Below are positions 9,748 through 21,294 of a stretch of DNA of 64,000 nt, one piece after another (position 1 is the first letter of the stretch; the number at the start of each line of letters is the position of its first letter). The position numbers were made by a program, and so were the translations under genes. This DNA comes from Apostichopus japonicus. Lineage: Eukaryota > Echinodermata > Holothuroidea > Aspidochirotida > Stichopodidae. The stretch covers positions 13,934,321-13,998,320 of the forward strand of contig NC_092578.1 in the NCBI RefSeq assembly GCF_037975245.1, given 5' to 3'. The notes beneath the pieces were generated by a model. The model did not search any database. It was not told where the DNA came from and worked only from the letters and a program-made list of their open reading frames with translations.

Positions 9748-11950
9748 TATATCAGGTGCGTATCCAGGGGGGGGGGGCGTTGGGGGCGCGCGCCCCCCGG
9801 GTAAGAAAAAGAGGAGAGAAAAAAAAGAGAAGAAAAAAGGAAAAAAGAGGGGAAAAAAGAGGAGGAGGAGAGGAAGGAAGGGAAAAGAAAAAGAAGAAAG
9901 AGAGAAAAAGGAGAAAAGGAGGGAGTAAAAGAAAAACGCGAAGACACCGGGGAGAGAAAGAGGAACAGTGACATCATTACAGCGCTGAAGGGTAGCCAGT
10001 GACGGATCAATGATTTCGTAAAAGTGTGACTCACCCTACCCCTTACACCGACAACTCCATTTTTTGACGTTTCCATTTTCCTCTCTCACTAATGATCTAT
10101 ATATGTACTATATATGGTCTATCATAACGCGTGTGTAGAATTGTGCTATGAAACCAACTGTGGCTGGTCTCGAACTCGACCGTGTCGTCGGGGAACATGA
10201 CGCATTTTGGGATGGTGGCGACCGCCCGCCCCCCCCCCCTTTCAGCATTTTTTTTAAATGATATCGCTAAGTAATTTCAAAATAGAAAGTGCTTAGAGGC
10301 AACTTACAAGGCCTGGGAAGTGTCATTTCCAGCGATCTGGGAGACATTTTCGGCAAAAATTTGCTTGTACGCTTCGCGCTAACAAATGGTCCTGGGTAGT
10401 GCCATTTCCAGCGATCTGGGAGGCATTTTCGGCCAAAATTTTCTTGTACGCTTCGCGCCAACCTATGGTGGCGCTACGCTTAGATAATTTGCCTACAGGC
10501 TTTGCCCCTCCCTTGGCAAATTCCTCGCTACGCGCCTGTTCGAATTTGTAACGCAAACAGCAGATATCACATCATAATCAGTGAGCATGAAAATGGCGTT
10601 CCAGGATGAAAAGCCTCAAAACTGAAAAAAATAACAAAAATTTTTCGCGCGCGAAGCGCGCGTTCAACGTGTCCATGTCAATATCATATAAGCAAGCATC
10701 GGTTATTACATCGCATGCCATCATGTACCGTACGGTCCGTTCAAATTGCGCAGTATTTCGAGGGATGCTAATGTAAACAACGACATGTCTCATGTAAATG
10801 TATAAAAAGCATGGAGGTCCAATTATGTCAAAACTCTCTTTTACATTAGTAATGGCGAAGTAGGGGCTGCACCCCCGCCGCGCAGTGGCGGAGCGTCCAT
10901 ACGGTCGGGGGGTGGATGCCCCCCCTGACGGACTCAAATGGACTGCTGGCGCCTTTTTCAGCTCTTTATCACTTTTTACTTATTCTAGATTATTGACTTT
11001 TTTATTGCGCTCTCATCTACTTATTGACATTTGTCACATTTAGTTGCTGTAATTTGGCGATGACACCTTATTCTTCGTTTATCTGCAAATTAGCCAGGCC
11101 CGGAAAGGGTCATTTCCGGCAATCTAGGGAGTATCTTTATTCAAAAATTTTCTGTACGCTACGCGCCAACCAGTGGTGGCGCTCCGCTTAGTGTCGAAAG
11201 CGCTCCTACAGACCATTCTCGCCCCTCCTGACCAATACCCCTAGCTCCGCCACTGCCGCCGCGCCTCCTACGCCTATGTGTGTAGTGTTCGCTTTCGGAA
11301 ATATCTGCTATTTTTTCATTTCCTTCAACCAAGTTTTATAATAGCCGTTATAAGAGGTTTTAATGTTTGTACACCGATAAATTAATTGTGTCTGAATTTT
11401 CGAAAATTTCTGACCAACATTCTGCATCACACTTCCCTCTACTCGTGCAATTTTGACCGGTCTGTTAGGGGTTGAAGGAAGTTTTTCTATATTGGTTGTC
11501 CATAGATGAAATTTTGTACAACATTATGGGTATGTTTTCAAGTGAGTTTATTCACGAGAAATGTGAATTTTCAAATTCTGAACAAATATGGGGCTTAAAA
11601 CCTTGAAAAGTGGGGCTGACGGGTATTGTGGGCCGCGACGTAGAATCACCTACAAAAGCAAAGACCCACAGGAGATGCCATCAGGTCGAACATGATGTGT
11701 GCCGGGTTGACAAACTTCAAAAAGGTTATGGATGGAGAAAAAAAAACTATTAGGAAATACCTGGTTCTCAGGCAAAAAGTGTACATCTGGTTGGTCATTT
11801 CAAGCCCGAGAAGTGCCGTTTCCGGTGATCTGGGGGGGTTTCAAAAAAAGAAATTTTCTTGTACGCTGCGCGCCAACCGATGGTGGCGCTCCGCTTAGAT
11901 AGTAATTCGCGCCCCCCGGGTTTGAAAATCCTGGATACGCGCCTGTATAT
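9748..11950. mobile_element. hAT-like element with 5-bp target duplication (middle of nest)
   Basis: The ends are CAGGTGCGTATCCAGG at 9753 and CCTGGATACGCGCCTG ending at 11945, a near-perfect inverted repeat. The flanking pentamer is TATAT on both sides. The ends resemble those of the element at 42397-45537, which also has a 5-bp duplication. The interior is purine-rich near 9800-9970 and holds no recognisable protein. Confidence 0.6.
10875..11263. mobile_element. hAT MITE, copy 1 of 3
   Basis: This is a 373-bp non-autonomous element at 10883-11255 with ends CAGTGGCGGAGC and GCTCCGCCACTG. The 8-bp target duplication CCGCCGCG is perfect on both sides. Relatives sit at 23007-25019 and 56150-56527. 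Confidence 0.85.
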
Positions 11951-12083
11951 GATATATCAGATTTTAGTTCAACAAAAAGTACTCTAGTTTTGACTTTCAC
12001 AAACGTCTCACGAACCCCCTGGGATGGACTCACGCACCCCCTGGGGGTTCATGCACCCCAGTTAGGGAACCCCTGATTTACAG

Positions 12084-14116
12084 TAAGGTTACAATAGTGC
12101 CAGGCCTCATCTTTGATGTTTCCAAAGAAAGAGGGGGGAAAAGAGAGAAAAAATAAAGAGTGATAGTAATACTTTATAGTTATATCCCATTATTCAAATT
12201 ATTCAGTTTTAACATATGATCAGTTTCTATAGAACACCCCATTAAGACTACATTGATGGCGACGTCGGCTACTGATTGCAGGCATGAATTTAATTTAATC
12301 CATTGTTTTATTAATTATAATACAAGAAGTAAAAAATGTTCTTTTAACTTCATACAAACATATATGTTTACTCCTCTGTCATATGTCTTATAAACCAAAA
12401 ATGGAAGACTTGCAATTTAACTTCATAAACTGGAAGTCAAGTCAATTTTACTCTTTGGTTCTTTTCTTAAACAAAGTCTGCCGTACCAAAATAGACTGTT
12501 TCAATAACCTCGACGCAACAAACGACCGTGAATGGTCACGTTGCAATAATATTCATTAGAGACCGATAGAGGGAAGAATGCAGTTTGAAACAATAAATTG
12601 ACGCACTTCAAGTCACGCTCTGTTGGACGATATCTTCATCCTGTCGATTTGATGAGGGGCTGTAATTGGTTAGAAAGTTTGGAGTGCGTGTGTTCGGACT
12701 TTTGGACTTGTAACAACCACTCAAAAGATACATACGACCAAGGAGCGACTGGGGGTCGACAGTTTACAACCTTTGCGTATAGGCACATAACCTTATGAAT
12801 ACAAACAATAACAAAACATTTATTCTTAGGGGGAAAAAGGTCCCATTATACATGCAGAAAGCATTCCCGTGAATTTAACAGCGAGACAATTACAATAAGG
12901 ATTTGCTTATCATAGTCTGTATCGAGACTTTTAAACCAGATATGAATTAAAATTGAACATTAACAAAGATACACATTGGCCATTACCGCTGTCTTCTGAT
13001 ACAGCGTATAGTCATCTGTGCAGAGTAGCTAGTATATAGTAGGTAGAATAAAATTATCAAAGAAACATTAAAATTGTACTTGGTACTATTAGTCAATGTT
13101 TATAATATAATGTACTTAACATGTATATTTAAATGATAAAATATGTCGTGTTTGATACAGAATTTTTACCTCTTTTTTACAACAGTCCATGTATGGAAGC
13201 TTTGGTGAGTACCATATTTATATAGGGATTCACGTAAGTTGGCTTTAAAGAATAACAAAAATGGTCATTTATCTATAACGAAAATAACTGCTTGCATGAC
13301 AGAAGACGTATAAGGCACACGGGTATTTTTTATGCATTCTGAAAATAAGGTTTTCATCCGACTTATCAAAAATGAATATTACATGCGAACCTTGGCATAA
13401 CGAGTGGAACCCACAGGAGTTTATAGATAAATTTATGTGATAGAACCCCTGTGACAAATCTTACGCGGTACGAATTAATCAGGTCACACATCCGGAGTAT
13501 ATGCATGCTTAAGAGCCGTATATACGGCTCTGGCATGCTTCAGAGCCGTATACAGAGCCGTATATAGAGATACGGCTCTGGCATGCTTGCTTCAATACCG
13601 CCCTCATTTACTTTCGGAAAACATTTCGTGAGTGTAGTTTTGATTCAAACAATTATTTGATAGGAAGATGTGATTACACGAAGAAGACCCCTTTGGAGCG
13701 AATACTATTTAATAGCTGATCTGTTTTTACCTCCATGCTTATACATAATAACTGCTTATGAAAACACAAATGTTTCTTACAAAGGTATGACATTATTGTC
13801 AAGCCTCTGAGAGAGAATGGATGCAACCCTCAATCAATTTAGGAAGTTTGGTAATGCTATACGGAAGGTTCCAACCAAAGGGTGCTTTTGTGTTACCTCT
13901 TTGTCTAATGTCGCTAGGTGTACGGTGCGCCTAGTGCGTCATAAGTCCTGAAATCGACATATGTAAGTTCCCCGTACTCTGATTGGACGAAATCAACGCC
14001 TAGAGCGCTTAAAATCCTGACAAATCGACATTCGTCGAATTAAATTAACATAAATCGGTGTCTAGTGATTCTAATTGGACAACCAGTGTCATATGTTGCT
14101 TTGCAGCGCTCTGATT

Positions 14117-14153
<37 letters not shown>

Positions 14154-14360
14154 CCAATTCACTACGATTTCAATTATATATATATAGATATGATTTAGTG
14201 ATTAAGCGAACCGTAACACGTTACCATGCACGGTCTTTTGTTGTGTCGAGGTTATCGTCTAATTGGTACAGCGAGCTTTGTTCAAAATAGTACCAAAGAG
14301 ACTTGACTTCCAGACTTTAGTTCCAGAGACTTCAGTTCCAGAAGATTAATTGCATGTCGT
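12084..14360. other. non-coding intergenic stretch
   Basis: No gene was recognised between the divergent ankyrin and kinase genes. It holds a palindrome cluster at 13505-13590 and a (TA)n run at 14117-14150. Confidence 0.4.
13505..13590. repeat. inverted-repeat cluster with 20-bp perfect palindrome
   Basis: AGAGCCGTATATACGGCTCT at 13512-13531 reads the same on both strands. Partial copies (AGAGCCGTATA) and repeated GCATGCTT follow, so the region can fold into more than one hairpin. Confidence 0.8.
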
Positions 14361-14370
14361 CCGTGTCTGG

Positions 14371-14473
14371 TATATATAAAGCATATGACTGGCAGAGGAG
14401 TATCGCAAATATTTTCTTCTTGGTTTGAACTTTTGATGAAAATTTGGAATTTTCAGGAGGCAGTCTATTAAGA
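14371..14473 (+). promoter_or_regulatory. possible TATA promoter and untranslated first exon of the kinase gene
   Basis: TATATATAAA at 14371-14380 is followed about 95 bp later by a consensus donor, AAGAG|GTAAGT, at 14473/14474. A 5'-UTR exon could splice to the acceptor TTATATAG just before 21136. A promoter directly upstream of 21136 is equally possible. RNA evidence would be needed to choose. Confidence 0.22.
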
Positions 14474-17201
14474 GGTAAGTATTCAAAACCATAACATTAT
14501 AAGTGTATAATACAGATCAGCTAATCAATCTGTCAATTGCAAGGTGAAAAAGTCTGGTCGATGACTTGTTGTTGTTGTTTTTATTTAGTGATCTCATGAG
14601 TTTCGCATTAGTCAAGCGCTGCCACTATCGTTTGCAATATCGCGTTCAGAAACAAATATGTTGAGTACATCTAACGCCCTTATTATACATTCCCTCGCCT
14701 TCTCTCACCCCCCCCCCCCCTCCTCCATCTCCGACAGCGCTAGGCTTTTAGAGGCCCTGGTTCAAGAGTGAGGGGTGGGAACTTTGACACTTATTTCATC
14801 TCATTGGCATTTGACACAAAACCATAACATAAAACCCACCAAGTTTAATCTGGCAGTTTCTTACTGGTCAGTATAGTCTCTTAAACCAGAGACCGGCACA
14901 CACACAAAAAATAGAGACCGGCACACACACAAAAAATATTCTGAGCTACAGCGAAAGGTTTATAATGCTGGCGAAGAATATATTTTAGCTATATAATAGT
15001 TGCCGTCCCCTTCAAATTCTTTAAATAGTTATTTTATGACACTCATTAAAATTCAGAGCCACTCTTTTGATTCCATTAATTTTGCAGTTTCGTAATTAAA
15101 AGTGGCCATTTCAAGACACGCATTTTCAAACAGGGGCGACGGAGCCGGGGAAGGGGAGGCGCGGGGTTGGGGGATTGGCAAAGGTCACGTCTGTGATAGC
15201 CCCCTTTCCATGAATGAGAAAAAGGCCACACTATTCCATTGCCGTTTGGTTACCTAAAAAATGTCCTTTAGTTGCAAATGAATGAAATAAAAGTTGCAAA
15301 AAATGTTTAATTAAAAATTCCCGTGCTGTCGTGAAGTTCAGTGCTATTTTGTTCAGAAACCTTCAAACGCTTCAATTTGTGGTCACGGACTGCACAGAGG
15401 ATCTAGTTTTCTTTCAATTTAAAGGTAACGTGGTAGCCCCCCCCCCTCCACTCAGATCAAATTCACATGCTCCCCCCCCCCCCACTGAATTGAAACTTCG
15501 TCCAACCCAGTTTGAAAACGCTGAACAGGGTTTTCTGGTGACAAACAATTCGATACTTATATTGAAGAGAAGAACATTTCACCGTCTGTTAGTTGAAAGC
15601 CGTCATTTAAATATATTGCCTCTATCCCAAGATGTCGTTCATTGAATGTAATCTTTATTGATGGACTAAACCACAGTTAGAGGTCTGTGACGTCATCTGG
15701 GCATATGCTCTTCAAATACTTCACTTAGGCTATTATGATCGTCTTGTTGATTTATCGTTGGATCTGATACATTTGTAAAGTTTTTCATAGCTGTATATTT
15801 CCGATAAAGTGAATGTGCCCAGATACCCAATAGTGCCTTTAAATATGCTTATAATACCACGTGTGTGCATGTTGTAGACATCTGTATAACAAAATGATTT
15901 TATTCTTGTGAGTAGTTTAAGAATGTTTCCGTTTTGGTTTAAGTTTCAATTTTATTAGTCATGATAAATGCCTTAAGTAACACCCGGATGTTAAATAGAT
16001 AAGTCTGTTTTTTTTATCTAAAGTCTAATCACTTGTCAGATGTTACCTTTGTTCAAAAACATTACTTACTGACCTAACGTGAAGATTTCTAGATGTGAGT
16101 ATGCCCTGTGCCTCCGCCCGGGACTGCGCCCCTGGACCTCAAAGGCGGGCCTCTTGACCCCACCCGACACAAGGCTTTGCGCTAAGGCGCTCGTAGTGTG
16201 TGCTATACGCGCACACTCCTTTAATTTTATCCATATTCATTCCCCACCCATGTCCCCACCACATTTCAATGTGGGATCGACGCCCCTGCTAAACAGGGGT
16301 CGATACTACTATGTAACTATGACCAGTTTCCAAAACAAACCGCAGTGAAGGATGGCAGTGCCTTTAAAATCTTCGGCTTATTTCCATTGGGGATACGTAT
16401 ACTCTGATCGTTTGGCAGCGTTTGGGCCCGCGCGCGATATTTTTGTTTGTAGTATACAGCGAGGGGAATGTCGAGAATTTATTCATACATTTATATAAAT
16501 ATTCAGATTACTTGTTTCTCAGCCACTAAAAGCACCTGCCAGCAAATAACGTTATTATTTTAACACTATACTTCTACATGTGTAAAAAAGTTCGTATTGT
16601 ATGGTACGACGATATATGACGATAATATGATTGATAAGTACTGTGTGTATTTTGTTTAAAAAAAAAAAAGTTTGTGGTTGTGTTGTATGGTGAAGCGAGT
16701 ATACAGTGGACGAGTAGGTTTTTAGGCTCATAATTCCCCATGACCAGTCACAGTGAAGTATATCTGGGCCTTTGGATCAATTTGTATATAGACAATAATG
16801 CATTGAAAATGCACAAAGAAAAGCGATGTGGACATGATAAGAGCCCCCACCCCACCCTCACCCCCACCACCACCCAAGGGATTTGGTGTGAATGACTGAT
16901 AGGGAGTGGTTTAAAAGAGGCAATATTAGCCCTCTAACTTGGCATTGTCTTGATTACCACCAATCTCTGTTGTGGTATTTTAATGTGATCCTTTCTTGCC
17001 CACGGAGTCAGTGGTTGTGAAGAAATATTTCACTATATATAGGCCTACCAAGTTTACTGAAAACTAATCCTGTTTTAGCATGATGACTGGGCATTTTTGC
17101 ATGAAAATGCAGTACTTTATATGCCATACCAATGTACACCAAACCCAAAACATGGTTATTTTTACCGAAAAGTCACCCATGTTAGTTGAAAATGGCTTAC
17201 A

Positions 17202-17424
17202 TCATTACATCGTTACATCATTACATCGTTACATCGTTACATCATTACATCATTACACCATAACACCATTACATTATTACATCATTACACCATTACATCA
17301 TTACATGGTTACATCGTTACATCATTACATCATGACACCGTTACACCATTACATCATTACATCGTTATATCATTACATTTTTACATCATTACATCAATTC
17401 ATCATTACATCATTACATCGTTAA
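17202..17424. repeat. degenerate 9-bp tandem repeat (CATTACATC)n
   Basis: About 24 units of CATTACATC or CGTTACATC make a minisatellite with low-level sequence variation. The frame across it is a by-product. Confidence 0.9.
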
Positions 17425-17506
17425 GCATTTCAGGCCTAATAAAGACAGCTCTACGAATAACTTACTAAAACATCTAAAACCAATCTATTTGGGAGATATC
17501 ACAGGC

Positions 17507-17878
17507 TTAAATGCATTGAAGACTCGACCCAAACCGCATGCAGCCCTCTGAAACTTTCCGTTGCTTGCAAGTGAAGTTTTCTTCTTGTCGCTACAAAATG
17601 CAGACAGTACAGTTATGAAACGTGATACCTTGTTATCTTGAGCTGGACCTGAGATGTCCATCGCTGCTATGTACACTGTGCTGTGGGTAGTGGCCGTAGC
17701 TGTATGTATTGACTGTACTGCAGTGTCTAGACTGTCTAATTACCGACGGTAGCAAGCTGTATGTGCATTTTCTGGGATCGGTGGTGGTTTCCGATCACGT
17801 CTGTTACACCTCATTCGAAACTAAGTCAGATTACCGGCATTAGACGTTTCTTTGTGCGCGAGTCTTCACACCCTTTAA
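17507..17878. mobile_element. TTAA-bounded MITE, family copy A
   Basis: It is bounded by TTAA at 17507-17510 and 17875-17878. The terminal inverted repeats are related: TTAAATGCATTGAAGACTCG at the left and CGAGTCTTCACACCCTTTAA at the right. Homologous copies lie at 50817-51185 (inverted) and 58801-59164. TTAA targets are used by piggyBac and Kolobok elements. Confidence 0.75.
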
Positions 17879-20800
17879 TGTGTTGTTTCCCCACATGATG
17901 GAGTCTAAACATGACTATACGTGGGTTTGGTTACATTCTACCTTGAAAATATGAAAAAACAACAAAGAGAGATATAGTAAAATGTTTCACATCTTAGTGA
18001 CAACTTCAAAACTAGGATATAAGTGATCAATATTTTCATTAGCTGTTTGAGGGGCTTTGTGTCTTCCACACTTCTTCAAACTTGGTATGCATTAACACAA
18101 CGTTTATATACCTACGCTTGTCAATGGCTTATTTGAAAACTTTCACACTCCTTAAAAGCAAAATGGGGAGGAACCGTATACTCAAACCAAGGTCAAACCA
18201 GTGTTAAAGAAAGCGAGGAAAAACAACAAGTTTTTTTTTATGTCAGTGTGCAACTATGACCTCATACGTACATGTTTTCATAGTTTATTCACGACACAAA
18301 TTGTGACCTGCTCTTTCAGAAGTGGGATCCCAAGGAAATGGAATAGTTGTATATGTCAGCATGAGTTCAATGGTAACATTAAAGATTATATATGAGGGTG
18401 TGATTTTCAGCAAGTTGGCTAGGCTTAACTGAGCAATTAATTAGTCAGCAGATATTTTTTCTTCAAGAGTATGAATCGCATTTGAATGCTTTGGGGGTGT
18501 ATGCATTGACGACTATCGCCTATGTTGAAAAATAGTTCCCTTTTTACTTGCAATTCGTCAATAAGTAATTGACGTATAGTATGACGTATGTAGCATGAAA
18601 AGGTATTATCACCCACTACATCGAGGGATAATCAAACATTCACACTGCGTGAAATCATAAAGAAAACGAAGAAAGGATATATATATATATTTTATATGGT
18701 TAATTGTTTGTTATGCATGCTTCGTTGCAACTGTGATATGTGGCGTTACATTTTTGCAACATGCAGTGTTTGTCTTCTCTTCTCCATTATGCGACTGAAA
18801 CAAAGTACACAGAAGGAACTTCCCAAAAACAAACGCTTTATCATCGACGGCAGTTCTGTTTGATTTTTACTTCAATTTCATGGTCATGGATCACAACACT
18901 AGGTGTTAAAGAATGCCAAGGACACCTTAATATTGCATTTATGTTTATAACAGGATTTGTTGAACTCAAGCTGTACTTTGCGATAAATTTGTCATAAAAA
19001 AACTGATGTCATCATTCATACGCAACCGTTTATAGGAATTAAGATAGGCCTATATTTAGGCCTATACCTCGTAATACATCTATATAGAGTGACAACAGTC
19101 GAAAAGATGAAACACTCAACTGCTTTCAGTGTAGAAATAAGTCTAAATTATCGAAATTTTCAAACATGAAGTTAACATCTACAGAACGATAAATCTCCAG
19201 GTGCATGAAGACCACAAGCCCCATCGGTTTTTTTCCCTCTCACGTGTTGGTTTCGATGATAATCGTAACCTTTGTAGTCATGCAGCCGTATGTGTGTGTG
19301 TGTGCGTGTCTGTGTGTGACCCCTTGCTTGTAAACACGATATCTCAAGAAGGGAAGCTTGGACCAATCTCATATTTAGTATGTAGTTACGACACGTTAAG
19401 TACAAGAAGCCTGCTTTTTGTGGAGGTCAAATGTCAGTTGGAGTCACCAGGGGTCAAATTGTGGAAACCTTGTTTTCTAATGTACCGTATCTCCCACCAA
19501 CCAGCCTAGTTGGTAACATTTGCGTTACGTCTCATTAGAATAGGTGAGGCTGTTAGCAATTGGAAATGAGATTAAGGGCATCCATATAGGTATGATCAAG
19601 AAGTCTCGACCAAATCTCCATTGACGTAAGTGTGTCGCTACCTTAAGTGCCTACATGTGTACAAAGGTGTGTAATGAAACCTTGTACTGTTTGTACATGC
19701 TTAATGTATTGTATTGAAGATATCATTGTGAACCATTTTTTCTTTTTATTCCGTTGTTGATGGCCTCCGTCGTATATCGCAATTGTCGAGACTCATGTCA
19801 CATTAAAACTTCAGGTTTAGATGTTGTAACTTTGGGGGAATGACCAGGCGTCATTTACGAATATAAAATGTCGCCTAGTTAGATGTTATAGAGGCAAACC
19901 GGGCGCAAAATCTTGTGGACGAGGGGGTAAGAATCGCCCGGTGCCTGCTTAATGTACCACATTGAATGAAAAAAGCCTGTTGTCTTTGGTAGAGATCAAT
20001 CTGTATGCTGAACACAAGAAAAGTTTCCAACTCGGTCGTTAGCTGCCAATGTGAATATTGCATTTTTTGCTGTAGTACTTAGATTGAAGCATGTTGTTCA
20101 TCCTGGCTACACCCTACAGCCTAGTGTGTCACATCCATATAGGATTATTCATGTAGTATCATTGACAATTTGACACAATTACTTCTTCTTCCCATATCTC
20201 CCCCATTTCCTCTAAATGGTATCGGGCCAGAGGCTGCACCCCCTCTCCCATAGCCCATTCTCACCAGGCCTGACCACACACTTGGTGATACCATCATTGA
20301 CAAAGCATTGATGTGAATATAACCGCAAATATGACCCAAGTATGGAAACATTAAGGTGCCATAAAAATGTTAAGATCTTTTTCTGATGATATACTGATCA
20401 GCATGTTATCAATAATTGTGTAGCAAAGTGTTGACTTGACGAGATTTTATAAATAATCAGTTTGCCATTTAACAGCAACATGTCGAATTCCATGATATTT
20501 AGTGAATTTGTCGCAAATTGTTGAGATATTATCTGAACAATTTATCATTTTGGGGAAAGTTCCTACTTATATTCACGAAAACTTCTTAACCGATTGATGG
20601 CAACTTAAAGGTTTCCATACCTATAACGATTGACTCGTTATTACTGTTGTTGTGTTGTTAATAATCTTCATCGCCACTGTCCACTCAATCGTCAATACTA
20701 TGCGAGAGCTTTGCCTTGCGCAACACGTCAGAAAAATACTCATATTTATGTAACTGAAGCACAGTTGTGGGCCGGGGGAGTGCGTGGGTGGGGGGAGCTG

Positions 20801-21158
20801 GGTGATATTATAAACGCAACGATTGATTCGACGTATTGAAATCTAAAATGGACTTTGGTATTGTAACTGTGATAATCTAAATAGGTTATTATACTTGATA
20901 AACTGTACTAGTATATATGATAACGGATTGTTTGGCGTGAAATATACAGAGCAATACCGAAATATTAAAATATTCGTCTGGGTTGAAAAGGGCCTTGTAT
21001 TTGATTCATCATGGAACAGTAACAATAACGGGCAACTATAACCATATATACTACATATTTTACAAGCGAGCCTAATTTGAAGGTATCACAACATTCCTTT
21101 AACCCATATTTTTTGTTTATATCTAATTATATAGATTTCCTGGCTATATTACGTCATT

Positions 21159-21294
21159 ATGAAGGCGCTGACGTTGATTGTGTGTTGTTTTATTTGTTGG
21201 GATCTGATCGACGCTAATTCCAACCCTTACTTTCATCTATATGGTACTAATTGCAATCAAACGGGACCAGACGAGTTGGAATGTTGTGATAATC
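21159..21294 (+). CDS. kinase exon 1: signal peptide
   Basis: The ATG at 21159 begins [16 protein letters not shown], a good signal peptide. The donor is AATC|GTAAGT and the exit phase is 1. An acceptor-like TTATATAG before 21136 suggests a preceding untranslated exon. Confidence 0.78.

Larger units (their letters stand above)
9345..12083. mobile_element. hAT-type element (outer of three nested insertions)
   Basis: The left end CAGGGTTTCCCTAACT at 9353 mirrors the right end AGTTAGGGAACCCCTG, which ends at 12075. The flanking 8-mers GTTTACAG (9345-9352) and ATTTACAG (12076-12083) agree at 7 of 8 positions, as for a slightly aged hAT target duplication. No transposase remains. It hosts the insertion at 9753-11945. 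Confidence 0.65.
14474..21135. other. non-coding stretch 5' of the kinase coding exons
   Basis: No protein-coding exon was recognised. It contains C-rich hAT-like scraps near 15120-15190 and 15430-15490, a 9-bp tandem array at 17202-17424, a TTAA MITE at 17507-17878, and a TG run near 19288-19318. Otherwise it is unremarkable. Confidence 0.4.

Noticed and set aside
9747-10076. Ser/Phe-rich minus-strand frame and its Lys/Arg-rich plus-strand counterpart at 9603-9971
   Set aside because: Both arise from the purine-rich interior of the nested hAT at 9753-11945.
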